Source: Entoloma clypeatum (Eukaryota; Basidiomycota; Agaricomycetes; Agaricales; Entolomataceae). Taken from it: a stretch of DNA of 64,000 nt. The stretch's first letter is position 1, and every line of letters begins with the position of its first letter. The stretch covers positions 4,216,001 to 4,280,000 of the forward strand of contig OY751485.1 of the NCBI GenBank assembly GCA_963565915.1. The letters are read 5' to 3'. The translations under genes were made by a program, and so were the position numbers. This document shows positions 1-14,126 of this stretch, one piece after another. Below the pieces are notes generated by a model. That model worked only from the letters and a program-made list of their open reading frames with translations, had not been told where the DNA came from and searched no databases.

Positions 1-3000
1 GTCCCCACGTTTCAATCTCACCCCTGGGTTTGTCTGCCTGTCATGCTGCTTTATTCTTCACTCAAAACCTGCCAGGTGAACTCCCGATTGCTCGTAGCGC
101 AGCATTGAAGCACATCCTGCGCTCCATGCACCGAATGATGCAGTCATCAGGTACCGCAGAGGGCCTTAGAGGCCTTATCGATATGTCTCTCCTCAAGTCT
201 ATCAAGAAGATCATTGAATATCGGGGTCTGTTTGGGCCGACTGTCTTGCCATTGGGTATGTCGTACAGACGATTGTTTTTCTTTCTTTTTTCTAAGATGA
301 ATTCTTAGCCATCAACATTATGGCAACATTCGTTCATAACGAGCCGACATCCCTCAGCATCATACAGGAGGCACGATTACCGGAAGTGTTCTATAACACG
401 ATAGAGGCTGGTTTAGAGCCTGCCATCGAGGTCAGTTTTCCATTGCTTGTTTGGACGGAATAGAACAATCATCCTTCTTAGGTTATTCAAGCTGTTGCCA
501 ATGCCGTTGGTGCTCTTTGTCTCAATGAGGTTGGACAAGTACAATTGGCCCATCGGCCCAGTATCATACCTGCAATCCTCTCCGTCTTCACCTCCGAACG
601 ACATCTCAAAGTTTTGCTCGATAAGGAAAATGCGGTCTTAGTAGGAACTGCAATCGATGAACTGATTCGTCATCACCCTTCCCTGAAAATGGCCGTCTTC
701 GATGCTCTCAAATCGACAATAATCAAGATTGAGGCTTTAGGGCAAACATTTGACATCCCTCGGGAGTCCCGGCAGTGGTATTTCCTCGTCCCTGCTGTGC
801 CGTCGGGTGCCTTTGTGGATACCGATGTTGTGATGGAGGACGTTGGAGCTGCCCCTGTCGCGTCCACAAGCCTGGTGGTCGCAGAAGAAGAAGCAGGGTT
901 GCACGACAACGAGGATGATAGCCAACCCCCCAAACCGCATGATAATACCATTGTCTCCTTCATTGACGCTTTTGGTCGAGTGAGTCATTGCCTCTAGTCT
1001 AGTACTTCCACATTAATCGACCGTCTTACATAGTTCCTGGAAGGCCTGTTCCAACATACTCCTCATTGCAGGGACTTTGTCACCATGGCTGATGGGCTCA
1101 CTCTTCTGGGAAGGCTCACCAGTCTTCCTTGTCTCCCGTACGATTTCGCAAATAGCGTCGCATCTGACTCAATGGTTCAAGTTATGCGGACGATGACTGA
1201 GGTGGTTACCGATGAAACCCTTTCAAGTTTGGCCAAGCTGGTCAAGCAATCTTTGGATGACACGCGCCATTTCTGGGAGAACGCTCATGAGAGTTCGAAA
1301 TTGTTGCCGCTGGTCGATATAAGCGGTCAGTCTAATGATGTACCGTCCTCACCATCGCTGACTTGACTTGTAGCTGAGGAAGAACAAGCGGCCAATCATC
1401 GTTTCCGCGATCTCGTTACCCTCCACATTCGCGTTACCCTACTGTCCGATGTATTTTCGACGGCAGGATACGCGCATGGAAGGGCTGCGATTGGCCTTCT
1501 CCAAACCCTGATGGTGAATGTGTCGTCAGAGGGCATACATGACCTTGGCGCCTTACATCGTGCCACCATCTGGGAGAACATTATTCTTAATGTCGGGTTA
1601 TCGTCGAAGGGTATAGAACTGAAGGCTACCCCGCCTGCTTCCCCACTCGATAGGAGTCCAAATCAGTCCTCTGTGAACCTCCCAGATGGTGATAACACTG
1701 CGAATGTCATCACTGACCCTATACAAATTGAGGCCGAGGCAACGACAGGCATGGCTTCGGGTGATGTACATCCAAAGCTCGGCGGACCTCGTCACCAGAA
1801 TTCTCTAGCTCTGAAGCACATCACACACGGGATACCTAGTGCATTGGCACCTTTCTTTCAAGGTAAACTTCATTCTCCAAGTGGTAAAACAACTGCATGA
1901 TATTTCGGAACCAGCTATCGTCAAAATGTTCAACGTCCGACGAAATCTCGATCTCTCTCAAAAGCGGCAGATTTTTGAATCTTCCCGGATCTTAGCGGAG
2001 GTCATGGTAAGGCATCTTAGCATTCCAAGTTTCAGTATGTTGTTTTCTTCAGACAATTGTGAGCAAATTGAGATCTATCATCAGGCGACATACCCTCTAG
2101 GTACGGGTACTATACAGTGATGTTAGGCTTCTACGCCATCTTACTTGTCGATGGTAAGCATCACTTCCTTCTAGCTCTTCCGCTTTATCATATTGTTTGC
2201 AGAGCGAACATCTACCCATAATCTTCACACTGTGCAACTCTTCCACTTATACCGCGCTAATGGCTTCGACGCGATTCTCAATGTTTGTCAAGAGTTTGCC
2301 AAAACTATGGAAAGAGTTATCAAGGTAAAGGAGGAGGATATCACAGAGGCAGAAAAAAAGGAGTTGGACTATGCTTATGGTGGACTCAAAGTCGCGCTGC
2401 ATCTCCTTCGGCCCCTGATCTCATCTAAACCTATCCATGACTCCGGACAAACTGCTGTTCTATTGACGCGGGACAAGAAGGATACAGATCCGGACTATTT
2501 CGAACCTCATAACTTTCTTGTCAAGATGCGGACAGCTCTGTTATCCCTCCTTCAAGGGTTATGGGAAGCTCCCTGGTTGCTTTCAGCACCTTTGAGCGTC
2601 ACCAAATCTATTGCCAAGCTCATATTGGAGATAGTGAACGATGAGGGTGAAGAATCAAAGGGGGACAGTACCGCAAATGATGCCCACCCAACAGTCAATA
2701 CATTAATGCGTCCCCCAGAGAATCGCGTTCAGCTTTTGACGGATATGGGCTTTCCACGTTCGGCGGCTGAACGTGCCCTCGTCCGAACGGGCAATAATCT
2801 TAATGCTGCCACCGACCTCCTACTATCACATCCTTTCCCTCTCCCTCCAGATCCCGAACCTGAACCCGAATCGGAACCCGAACCTGAAGAACCCACAGCT
2901 ACAGAACCGGAGCCCACCATTGCTCAAGAAGACGCTTCCCCCGTTCCTTCAGGTGCAGTCGACGACTCGGCCGTTGCATCGCCCCTCGTGGCCGCTACAG

Positions 3001-6000
3001 ATGATGGTCAAGCTTTCGCAATAATTGGGAAACCTGCGGACCAATGGAAAAGGGAATTGGATGAAGCCCGTATGCCTCTTCGAGCCGGCCTCAGCCGGCA
3101 AGCTCTTCTTTTGATCGACGAACACGTCTCCCTCCTCTTCGAACTTCATGTTGTCTTTGTTCGGCCAAACAATGCTTATCGTCAACAAGCAGTTCAAGAA
3201 CTTGTTGATGACGTCGAGTCTTTCTCCCCTTACGCGTATGACGTCCAGGAGCAACCTCTTGCGAATAGGTGTCGACTAATCGCATTAATCCTGTCTGAGT
3301 CACCATCGTTGCTTAGTTCAGAGATGAAGAATGTGTTGATGCGCAGTCTACTGGCTTTGTTGCTGTCTTGTGTTAAACACCCAGACCACCCTCCCCGATG
3401 GCTTGCCACACACCTCCTCGTTACAGAGGCTCTGTTCACCTTAGCAGCAGAGCCCCGTGTTATCACGCTCCCAAAGGAAGGTGAACCTATAATTTCACAA
3501 ACGATATCTGTTGGGCCTCCCCTCACAGAGGCTAAAAGCACCGTATTCGAATTCTGCCTGCGACTCCTTGATACACCAAACCTACCAGGCGACGAGTTCC
3601 TCGCAATCTTGCGACTCTTCGTCTTCCTCACCCGTGACCGTGAAATGGCCTCACAATTCCTACAGCGCGACGGGATCCCAATTCTTCTCAAACGAGCCAA
3701 GGAATCGGCCGTATTCGGCAGTTCGGCATACATTGTGACTATCCTTCGCCACCTCGTCGAGGATGAACAGACCATTCGACAGATTATGCATCATACGATT
3801 AAACGTTATTTCTCTCAGCCTCGAACTCGTACAGTCGATGTGTCTACATATGTCCGGAACTGTAGCGCACTAGCTCTTCGGAACCCAGAGATTTTTCTGG
3901 CAGCTACCTCATCGCTCTGTGAACTCGGACAACCTTTTACCTCTCCGAATATCAGTTTGAAAGGGAAGCCACCGTTGAATCACGATATCCAGGCGCAACA
4001 AATCGACAGTCCAGTTGACATGCAAGTGGACCCCCCCACGACGACAGCGACACAATCTTCTGCATCGATCGCGACGGTGGAAACCCTCACACATGCTCTC
4101 GTTGGAGAACTCATGTCAACAATGAAGGCTCTGAATGAGTCTCCGTCGCAGTCCGTAGATCAGGACGCTGCAGCGACTTCTTCGCAAAATGGCTCCAGTG
4201 ACCAAGCCCGCAGGCAATCTGCACCAAACCAGGAGGGTTCATCGCAGGAATCCAACACAAATCTGAACGATTATGTGTCCTTCATAATGCAATGTCTAAC
4301 CGAATTACTTTTTTCTTACGATTCATGCAAACTGGCTTTCCTATCTTACTCGCCGAAGAAGAGGAATCAAACACCAGCAAAAGAGACAAGCAAATATAGA
4401 ACTGCGACGTTGCATTTCCTCCTCAACGACCTCGTTGCCTTCGGGACGATCAACCCCCAACCAGACGATCGCGCTCGAAATCGGATCACTCTCTGTAACT
4501 GGGCCATGTCGGTGATTGTGGCGTTATGCGTGGATAGCACCCCAAATCACGAAGTGAAGGAGGTTTCTTCCGATCTAGTTTCCGTCCGGAAGTTTGTCTT
4601 GGAGGCTGTCAGTCGTGCGATCAAGGATCCTTCGACGTCGGAAAATGTCGAAGCTCGTTATGGGCGGCTCCTAGCCCTTGCAGATTTGTGCCATCGTCTT
4701 CTGACCGTGAAATTTAGTGCAGCTTCTCGCAAACAGACAGATGACAACCCCACCCACATTGCAAAAATCATGTTGGAAAAGAACTTCGTCGCCACTCTAA
4801 CCACTGCTCTGTCTGAAATCGATCTTAACTACCCAAACATTCGTGGCCTCGTCCCCTCCATTCTTCGCCCTCTGGAGTATCTGTGAGTATAGACTTTGTC
4901 CTTCCTCAGAAAAAGTGCTGAATTTTTTTCGGCAGAACGAAGATAGCGATCAAGATGAGTAGAACCTCTGCAAAGCATAAAGAATCCGTTGAGGGTGCAA
5001 AAACTGAGAGTGAATCGTCATTCACTTCAGATGAGGAGGACGAGGATCTCGAAGAGGAAGATCGCGAAGAAACTCCTGATTTATATCGGAATTCAGCTCT
5101 TGGGATGTATGCAGGGGTATGTGGATCGTACAACCTCTCAGAATCATCTCTAAAACACAGGTATAGGAGATGGAGGACGCACATTTCAATGCAGACGGTG
5201 ACATGGACGAGGATGATGAGGACGAGGATGAGGATGTGGAGATGGAGTTCGCGGAAGAAACTGGTTCTGATGATACGTCAAACACAGACGAGGAGCCAGA
5301 AGACGACGTAGAAGATGAGACTCGTAATCCTGGAGAGGTTTGGGATGATGGTGAGGATGATGACCTCGTTGAAAACGACGAGGAAGACGAGGAAGACGAG
5401 GCTAATGAAGACGATGTCCAACATCTTGGTGGCGACTACGACGGAGATGACGTGGTATGGCAGGTATGTTGGTTTTTCGAACACAGCTGAATTCAAACTT
5501 GAACACCTTCATAGGATACACGTGGCGGCGATGTTGTCAGATTGGGAGGTGGTCATATGGACGAGGATGAGGAGCCCCATATGGGTTTGATTCATGCCTT
5601 GTCGCGATGACCCTTACTCACTTGAAAATGACAGTACCAATTCAAATCATTCACGAAGAGGAAAACATCGATGACAATATGGGCTCTGATGAAGAGGATT
5701 ACGTTGCTGACCATGGTGTTGTTGCCGGTGAAGAAGCATTTGGTTTCGGAGATGCTTTTGTCAATACAAGTGGTCGAGAAGGGGGAGGTGGGGTGTTCAT
5801 ATCTCGGCGTCGCGAAGCTGGTATGTGATCGGAATACTCGAACTTGCCAGGGGCTGACATGTCAAGGAAGGCAATGACAATATACAGGTTTTCGGACGCA
5901 CCAGAACTAATAACCCTACCCCGCCTACAACACATCCTCTCTTACTCGATACCTCCGCATCTCAACAGCGTCCACCAGCAAACCAATCCCGAGGTTCACG

Positions 6001-9000
6001 ACACGCTCAACGTATACTTCCGAGTGGCAGTGCCGAACTTTTGCAGACAATTGATGACCTCATCGGCGGTGGAGCTGTTCAATTATTCCAACATATCATG
6101 AGTCGTGGTCGAATTCCGGGAGGTTCGGAGACAATGAGGCTCGACGTTCCAACGGGTGCCGTAGTCAACCTTGGCCGAGGTTTCATTCAACGCCGAGCCC
6201 CGCCTTTCTCTGCCTCCATTCGGGTCGAATCTCAGCACAATACCCATGACGACAGGGTCGGGCGCGAACTTGAGCCGTTGTTAACGTCACAAAGGTGGGC
6301 ACAAGAGGTCAAGATTCTCAATGGCGAGTTTGTTCCAGAACGTTTGGGAAAATTTGCAAATCATGTCATTTTGACACTTCTTCCGGCTGCCGTTGAAGCT
6401 ATTAAACAAGCTAAAATCATGGAGGAACAAGAAGCCGCCCGTCGTCGAGAAGCTGAGACCACCGCTGCGGCCGAAGACAAAGCTGCAGCTCCTTCGGGCG
6501 AGACGCTTCCTGCTGAAGCTCCCAAGGCCTCTGTATTGGAAGTTGTAGGTTCTCCAGCAATGGAAGCCCATGATCATAGTATGGAAGATGTGCCTTCAGT
6601 CGATAGAGAAACCACAGATCACGACGGGGTGGACACCACAATGGACGTTGAACATCAAGACCCTATCGCTGGCTCCTCGGTTGAGGGGACTCAAGCCGAA
6701 TCATCCGCGTCTCCGACTACGCCACGCGTCACTGTTATGATTCATGGCAGCGCCGTCGACATCACTGAGACCGGAATAGACCCTACTTTCTTAGAAGCCT
6801 TACCCGATGACATGAGGGAAGAGGTATTGAATCAACATGTTCGCGAACAACGAGCAGCTCGAGTGGAGCGACCTGCAGATTCCCAAATCAGCTCTGAATT
6901 CCTCGACGCACTACCTCCCGAAATCCGCGCTGAGATAATACAACAGGAAGCTATGCAGCGAGCGCAGACGAGGACCGGCGCGCCTACAGACATGGATAAT
7001 GCTAGTTTTATCGCTAGTCTTGATCCTATCCTCCGACAAACTGTTCTTATGGAACAGGATGATGGTTTTATCCAGACACTTCCTTCTCACATGCTTGCCG
7101 AAGTGGGCGCCTATCGTGAAAACCAGCAGCAACATCGAATCGCGCGCTCCGCTGCCCGGGTGCCTGCAGGGGGCTCTACGACTATCCGAAAGCCAGCAAT
7201 GCCACATGATGCTATCCAACTTCTGGACAAGACTGGCGTCGCAGTGTTGGTTCGACTTCTGTTCTTCCCCCATGTTCTCAAGAAAAGCCTTCTCTTCAAA
7301 GTCCTCGTCAACTTATGCGAAAACGCAAGAACTCGAACAGAACTGTTCAATCTTCTCTTGAGCATTTTGCAGGATGGAACCGGTGATCTGGCCACGGTGG
7401 ATAAAAGCTTTTCCCAGATGTCGTTCAAGAACTCTAAACTTCCGCCCTCAAAAGCTGGGAAACAAAAGGCTGGGGCAGAATATCCGACAACCCTATCAAA
7501 TCCTACTACCCCGAACGAAACAGTTTCAGACCTCGTTGCTCAGCGCTGTCTCGAGGCCTTGACCTACATCGTTGGCGCGAATGAGTTGTCTTCGCTCTTC
7601 TTTTTGACAGAGCATGAGATGCCTGCTGGCCTGCGCCGATCGGCCTCCAAGAAGGGCAAGGCTAAAGAGAAGCAATTGTCACAAACTCACTACCCCGTCG
7701 TCCTTCTTTTGAGTTTGTTAGATCGGCAATCTCTTCTCAGGACTCCTACTATCATGGAGTCAGTTGTCGGCCTTCTCGCGACTGTGACCCGACCACTTGC
7801 GAGTCTGAAAGACCCAATGAAACTCAAGGAACTTGAGGCTTCCATTTCGGCACCTGATGGGACGGTGCCTCCCGATTTGCCATCATCATCTTCGACATCC
7901 ATGGAAGTTGGTGAGGCTATAGAGGGGACTCTTGCGTCCGACATGGAACATGCAGCCCCCACCATCACAACAGTAACGAGTAGGTCAAATTTCATTATTG
8001 TGCAAAAACCTGGTTGATGAACAAGCTACAAAGGCGAACCTCCTGCAGAAGCCTCCCTTCAAGTCCCGACACCGCCTAAAGAGTCTATTGAGGCTGTTGA
8101 AGAAAAGATCCTTCTCGCGAATCCTCCCCAAATTCCTCACGCTGTTTTACGACTTATAGTCAACATCCTGGCTGTCGGAGAATGCTCAGGAAGAACATTT
8201 CAGCAAAGTCTTGCCCTTATCCAGCACCTCTCCTATATTCCAGATGCACGCGATGTCATTGCACAAGAGCTCAAGTCGAAAGCACAAGAAGCGGGACAGA
8301 ATCTGTCTTCAGATTTGGACGACCTCGCAATCGCATTAGAAAGCCCAGAAGGTGACCTATTGGTGTCATCCGTTGCGGCCAAGTTTTCGCCAGCTTCTTC
8401 GGTACAAGCGAAACTATTAAGAGTATTGAAGACGATCGACTACATGTACACCCCGAAATTACCGACTTCCTCAGAAGTAAACAGTAGCGATGACGTCAAG
8501 AAAGTCCAAAGTATCTACGAGTCATTTCAATTCTCTGGATTATGGCGTCGCCTCGGAAGTTGCTTGTCCGTCATCGAAGAAAACCCATCGACAGAGCATA
8601 TTGCGACTGTCCTACTCCCTCTGATCGAAGCCTTGATGGTGGTGTGCAAATATGTTGGTCCAACCGGATCAAGTGTCTCTCGAGTTTTGCGTTCTTCCGC
8701 TTCTCCAAGGTCTCCTGGCGCTGGAGAGTCAATGGAAGACCTCTTCGTTACGTTTACTGATGCCCACAGGAAGATTCTCAACCTGATGGTTCGCAATAAC
8801 CCTTCGCTGATGAGTGGTTCCTTCTCCCTGCTCGTCCATAATCCCCGTGTACTCGACTTCGACAACAAACGGAATTACTTCAATCAACAACTTCATCGCC
8901 GACCGCCTACAAGAGAGCATTACAATACTCTGCAGTTGAACGTTCGCAGGGCACGAGTGTTCGAAGACAGTTTCCAACACCTTCAGCGCAAGACAGGGGA

Positions 9001-10170
9001 CCAGATCAAGTATGGGAAGCTTAGTGTACGCTTCTACGACGAGGAAGGCGTGGACGCCGGGGGCGTCACCCGGGAATGGTTCCAAATTCTTGCACGACAA
9101 ATGTTCGACCCCAACAATGCTCTCTTCCAACCTTGTGCGGCAGATAAGCTCACGTACCAGCCTAATAAGAACTCGTGGGTTAACCCCGAACATCTATCAT
9201 TCTTCAAATTCGTCGGCCGTGTCATTGGTAAAGCCATCTACGACGGGCGCCTGCTGGATGCGTACTTTGCACGCAGCCTTTACAGACAGCTCCTAGGCAA
9301 GCCGGTGGATTACAGGGATGTTGAGTGGGTAGACCCCGAGTATTATAACTCGCTTTGCTGGATTCTTGAAAATGACCCAACTGTACTGGATTTGACTTTC
9401 AGTGTTGAGGCAGACGAGGTCAGTCGAACTTTGCAACGGGTGAGCCTTCTGCTAATTTGGTTTCTGCTTAGTTCGGTGTCAACAAAATAGTGCCTTTGAA
9501 AGAGGGAGGCGAGACCACCTATGTGACACAAGATAACAAAAGAGAGTTTGTACAACTTTCCGCCCAATATCGACTTTCTTCATCGATTGAAAAGCAAATC
9601 GAGAATCTACTCAGTGGTTTCTATGAAATCATTCCAAAAGATCTCGTCACGATTGTAGGTTTTCCTTAATATTATAGAGCTGTTCCGTTCTGACGTATCT
9701 TCTGTGTAGTTCAATGAGCAAGAACTTGAACTTTTGATTTCCGGTACACCCGACATTGACGTCGACGAATGGCGGGCTGCTACCGAATACAATGGATATA
9801 CGAGCTCTGATCCAAACATCGTCTGGTGGTGGCGAGCTCTTAAATCCTTCAATCGTGACGAGCGGGCGAAAGTTCTCAGTTTTGCTACTGGCACATCGCG
9901 GGTTCCACTCAATGGGTTTGTTGATTTGCAAGGGGTTCAAGGGGTCCAGAGGTTCTCCATCCATAAAGCGTACGGTGCATCAGATCGACTGCCACAAGCA
10001 CATACATGTAAGTTCTGAGCATGACATTCGACTAGGAAACTCGATTGCTGATGTTGCACCCTTCAGGCTTCAATCAAATTGACCTTCCACAATATACATC
10101 ATACGAGATGCTTCGACAGCAACTTCTATTGGCCATTAATGAAGGAGGCGAAGGGTTCGCGTTCAGTTAG
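1..10170 (+). CDS. TOM1: TOM1/HUWE1-type HECT E3 ubiquitin ligase (5' end outside window)
   Basis: This is a very large, multi-exon HECT ubiquitin ligase of the Tom1/Ptr1/HUWE1 family, which ubiquitinates nuclear and basic proteins such as excess histones and affects mRNA export. The start lies before base 1. Helical armadillo-like N-terminal segments cover about 60-4900. A UBA domain (QLLTDMGFPRSAAERAL) is at about 2727-2835. A long Asp/Glu tract is encoded at about 4955-5500, as in yeast Tom1. A middle region follows at 6041-8017. The C-terminal HECT domain, from about 8880, includes DEEGVDAGGVTREWF and ends in the conserved NEGGEGFAF tail before TAG at 10168. The catalytic cysteine lies in HTCFNQIDLP, and its TGC codon is split by an intron (T at 10007, GC at 10067-10068). 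About 20 short introns interrupt the gene, so the exon chain is a model. Family assignment is secure. Confidence 0.93.
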
Positions 10171-10428
10171 AGATCAAGAGAGAAAAACCAGTGTATCCAA
10201 TCATACCACACTCAAAAAAGCCATCCACGAATTATGTAGAAGCAGACGTCTTACTGTATATACAACCAGCACTGCAACATTGATATCTTGAACCCATCCA
10301 TGGACGCGCATGCGCCTGACCTCGCGGTAACCGGCTCATGACGATCCCGGTGCAGAACATCTACTTAAACCTCCCATTCTGCACGTCGCCTTCGCAATAC
10401 TGCTGTATTTGACAGGAGACTTATCGTT

Positions 10429-11884
10429 ATGCGTGCTTTCGTCGTTTCTGAGCTTGCTCATCCCTCCAAGATATCTGTGTCAAACAACATAACAGAGCCA
10501 GTTGCTGCACCTGGTCAAGTCCTGGTCGATGTCTACAGCGCCGGCCTCAACTTCTTCGATGTAGGCAGACAATAAGCTCTTCTTCTAATGATCGGGAGAC
10601 CTTACCAAAGGGCACACTGAACAGATTCTCCAAGCGCAAGGAAAATACCAGAACCAACCTCCTCTGCCTTTCGTTCTGGGCACCGAGTTCGCTGGAAGGA
10701 TTTCGCAAGACTCTCCAGTTCCACCGGGTTGTTCCTTCAGACCTGGAGACCGAGTATTTGGTGCCGGGCAGGGGACTTTTGCGGAAAAAGTCGCCATAAA
10801 TGTGTCTCAATTACAGCCTTTGCCGGATGCGATGACGTATGAACAGGGCGCAGGTAGGTCGCCGAAATCCTCTCTGGTTAATTGTGAACTACTTGGCACC
10901 TAGGGTTGTACATCACTTGGCCGACCAGCTACGAAGCATTGGTTGGGCGAGCCCAGTTGAAGCCCGGTGAGTGCCGATTTTAGTCCGTTCTTATCGCGAC
11001 TATCCTGACTACCAGGGAAAGGTGAATGGGTGCTTGTGACTGCTGCTGCGGGTGGGGTTGGAATTGCGGCCGTCCAGCTTGCCAAAGGTGCTTCTCTTGT
11101 CATCTAATGAGAAAAAGAAAACTCACGGCGTCAAAAAGCACTTGGGGCCAAAGTAATTGCGGCAGCAGGTTCAGATTTCAAGATCGATATCGCAAAGCGC
11201 TATGGCGGAGCTGACCATGGCGTGAATTATGCGAAACCTGGCTGGCAAAAGGAAGTGTTGAACATAACCAATGGAAAGGGTGTGAACATTGTTTATGACC
11301 CGGTCGGCCTCATTCAAGGTATGTCCGAAGTGATATACAAGAGGAGTGACTTGATTATGATTCGCGCCGTCAAGATTCCTTAAAATGTATTGCATGGAAA
11401 GGACGTGCTTTGGTCATCGGCTTTGCAGCTGGATCCATTGAGAAGGTTGTTCGCTTTGGCAGCCTTGATATGGAATTTCTTTGAACGATCTTGTGTCCCA
11501 GGTGCCCATGAATCTTGTGCTTCTCAAGAACGTCTCCCTGGTTGGGTTACACTGGGGGGCTTATACCAGTCAATTTTTCCCCTGCCATATCAACTTGTAA
11601 CAGGATAAACTGATTCTCCATTTCTAGAGCACGAGAAAGAACGCATCGCCGTTGTGTGGAAGGAACTTCTCGAGTGAGTCCTCCGGATAATAAAGTGCAT
11701 GGTCAATAATCGCTCTTCAATCCTAATCAGCCTGTTTGCATCCGGTCGGGTCCAACCAGTCACCTACGCGGATATCTTTTCACTTGACACGTTATCGGAT
11801 GGGCTTCGTGCTATCGAAAAGCGAGAAACATGGGGCAAAGCCGTCGCACGAATCAAGGATGAACATCTTAGTGCAAAATTGTAG
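10429..11884 (+). CDS. NADPH:quinone oxidoreductase, zeta-crystallin-like MDR family
   Basis: A medium-chain dehydrogenase/reductase of the quinone oxidoreductase (zeta-crystallin, QOR) branch, expected to reduce quinones or related carbonyls with NADPH in the cytosol. The ATG at 10429 opens MRAFVVSELAHPSK. A GroES-like N-terminal half contains SAGLNFFD and GTEFAGRI. The Rossmann half carries the nucleotide-binding signature VLVTAAAGGVGIAAVQLAKA, followed by YDPVG and the C-terminal GKAVARI. The structural-zinc cysteine cluster of alcohol dehydrogenases is absent, as usual for QOR proteins. The gene is cut by about seven introns of 45-60 nt; the product should be about 340 aa, normal for the family. 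It lies 258 bp downstream of the ligase gene on the same strand and converges on the next gene with a 112-bp gap. The exact substrate cannot be told from sequence. Confidence 0.87.
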
Positions 11885-11996
11885 TCCGTCATGTATGTAT
11901 CATTGAAGGTCATCCCAAACTGGTCAGAACATGTACAGCTAGATTAATGATTACTGACTAGTACTTGACCAACGACAGCACTCGTAATATAAGTGA

Positions 11997-14126
11997 CTAC
12001 CAGACATGTTCCCTTTGTTTCCACAGTTCCGCCTCATACTTGCATGCAAGAATCCCATCTGCTTCATCCAATTCCATCTCTTCCCGAAGCTCTTGATCCA
12101 TTTTGACCTCGTCAATATCCTCTGGCATTAAGGCTAATTCTGTTTCGTCACTTGGCAGGCATGGGGTCAGTGATTTTGGGAGGTTGATCAGTGGTGGGTT
12201 TAGTTCACGGTGGAGAGGTAACAGGACTGAGGAATAAGCAGGTTTCTCTTCATGAGAAACATCGCCATCGTCATCACTCAGGGAATCTTCGTCATCTCCA
12301 TCTGTTTCCGTGTCGTAGTCAACAGAGTCGCGCTCATCGCTCCCGTCGTCAGTGATGATTTCATCTATGATATCCTCACCGAGGAGCTGCGCAAAATATT
12401 GAGCTCTTGTTAGACCTTTCATTCCCATTATCTTCAATACATGGTTTACGTTCTCTGCTGCAATCTAGGAGGAATAAAATCAATATCATGCATCCGTTGA
12501 TACCACTACGTACTTCGTCAGGGTTAAGGCCATAGACTTTAATGCCACCTTTCATGCCCCTCTCCTGCTCCCGGGAAGTGATCGTGCGTTGGACGACTTC
12601 TGTTGTAAATTCAACAATGATGGCGGCCATTAGACGGATGCTGTCGGCAGATATCGAGCTCGCAGTTTTCGTCGTCGCAGTATCATAACCTGATTTATAA
12701 ATCCTTGACAGAAAAAAGGGCCCGTGAGGCGGACGACAACATAGGAACAGGAGTGTACCTACATCATGAAACGGCTGAGAGCGGAGAGATGAAAAAGGCC
12801 AAGATCTCCGTCAACCAGTATGCTTGCGTCAATCGCCTTCGAAGTGAATTCTCTTTTAATTTTATAAATCTTCGTTAGACCCCCTTTGCTGTGCTTGGCA
12901 TTTTTTTTGCGCTCCTGGCACTGATCGTCTTGTTGAGGCTGATCACAAGATGGGCTTGATCGCAAGGCGCTTTCGGAAACATCGTCCAGATCCAGGCCCC
13001 CATCCATGGAGCCTTCGTGTTCAATGGGACTGGCTCCCAACTCCTTGGTGGAATTCGTTTCCTTTGCCTTCCTGCCAGGGCGTAATTTCGTAGTGCCAAC
13101 GACTACCGTCTTTCCACTGCCTGAAGCCCGTTTACGACGCATGTAAAGCCGTTTTTTCAGTCGTCGGCGTGAGGCTGGACTAAGAGATGATGGAATTTCC
13201 TGAATTCCTTCAGGGATCTGGGAGCATGGGCGAGGGGAAGTAGGAGACTTCTCGTCCGGGAGTATATGTTGAACTATTCCGGAGCACGGCGGACTTCCCG
13301 CGTGGGTCTGAGAGGGAACGGTCCTTGATTGAGGGGGTCCTTGTTCTGGGACTCCAGATCTGCGAAGCGCGGGAGGGTCCGGAAGGCAGTCACCGATAGT
13401 AAGATCGTCCTCTGAATACGCCTGCAAAAGTCGTGCTTGGGAATCGTGAAGTTGTTCCTCAGGATATTGTGGGATGTCAGAGTCCACGATACCAGTTTCA
13501 GCTTCATTGAGAATCCACTCCAACACCCTGAGGTGTTCTGGGCCTAACTGTTTCAAAGCACGTTCTTGGTTCCATCGACGTCGCTCGTCACATTCCCGAG
13601 TTTGCAAATTCAGGTCTTCTGAAGGTGCAGAAGCCCTTTCCGTGCCTGCCTCAACTTCAGTCAGTGTCCACTTGGAAGATATCTCGTCTTCGTGTTGCTG
13701 TGATAGTTCGGCTTCCCATTTTGTTTCAAGCGCAACAAGGGCTTCAGCCGCCCCCTCCTCCCATCGAACCCAAGCATCCGAAACCTCCATTGCTCCTTCC
13801 ACGGCGGCTCTAGGCAGAGGATGTCGGCCACGCAAATTAGCGTCGAGCGTGTCGATGTATGTGCAGACGTCGAGGATGGTTTTGCTACCGATACAAGCTG
13901 CTATGAGGTCTGGCCTGAGCCTAGAGTACACTCTTAAACCACGGAAAAAAGAATCCTTCTCCGGGGGCGTCCAGTACCCGTTTGGCGGCACGTATGAAGG
14001 GGGTAGAGCATTGTCGAGCTTCCCACTTAGATGTGCTTTAACTTCGGCGAGATGGCGACGAAATTGGACTGCGTATGGAGTGTCTGCACTACTCTGGAGC
14101 TCTGGAGACAATTCTTCGTTGCTCAT
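11997..14126 (-). CDS. Rrn5-like SANT plus histone-fold protein (putative RNA polymerase I UAF subunit)
   Basis: The first ATG in frame is at 14126 (MSNEELSPELQ); a GTG three codons upstream is not a likely start. A SANT/Myb-like helix set follows about 50 residues in (GYWTPPEKDSFFRGL to TILDVCTYIDTLD). A charged, low-complexity middle with basic patches (SRRRLKKRLYMRRKR) comes next. A 59-nt intron (donor just inside RFMM, acceptor before IYKSGYD) brings in a C-terminal segment with the pattern of a histone fold: helix LFHLSALSRFMMIYKSG, long helix SADSIRLMAAIIVEFTTEVV, loop, helix EVIAAENVNHVLKIMG. An acidic tail follows. SANT plus histone fold in one protein matches yeast Rrn5 of the upstream activating factor for rDNA transcription. 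That function is inferred. The acidic tail and total length (about 640 aa) exceed the yeast protein. Confidence 0.68.

Noticed and set aside
3230..3775. 181-codon minus-strand frame inside the HECT ligase gene
   Set aside because: Antisense shadow of a conserved coding exon, rich in Arg and Ser with no domain.
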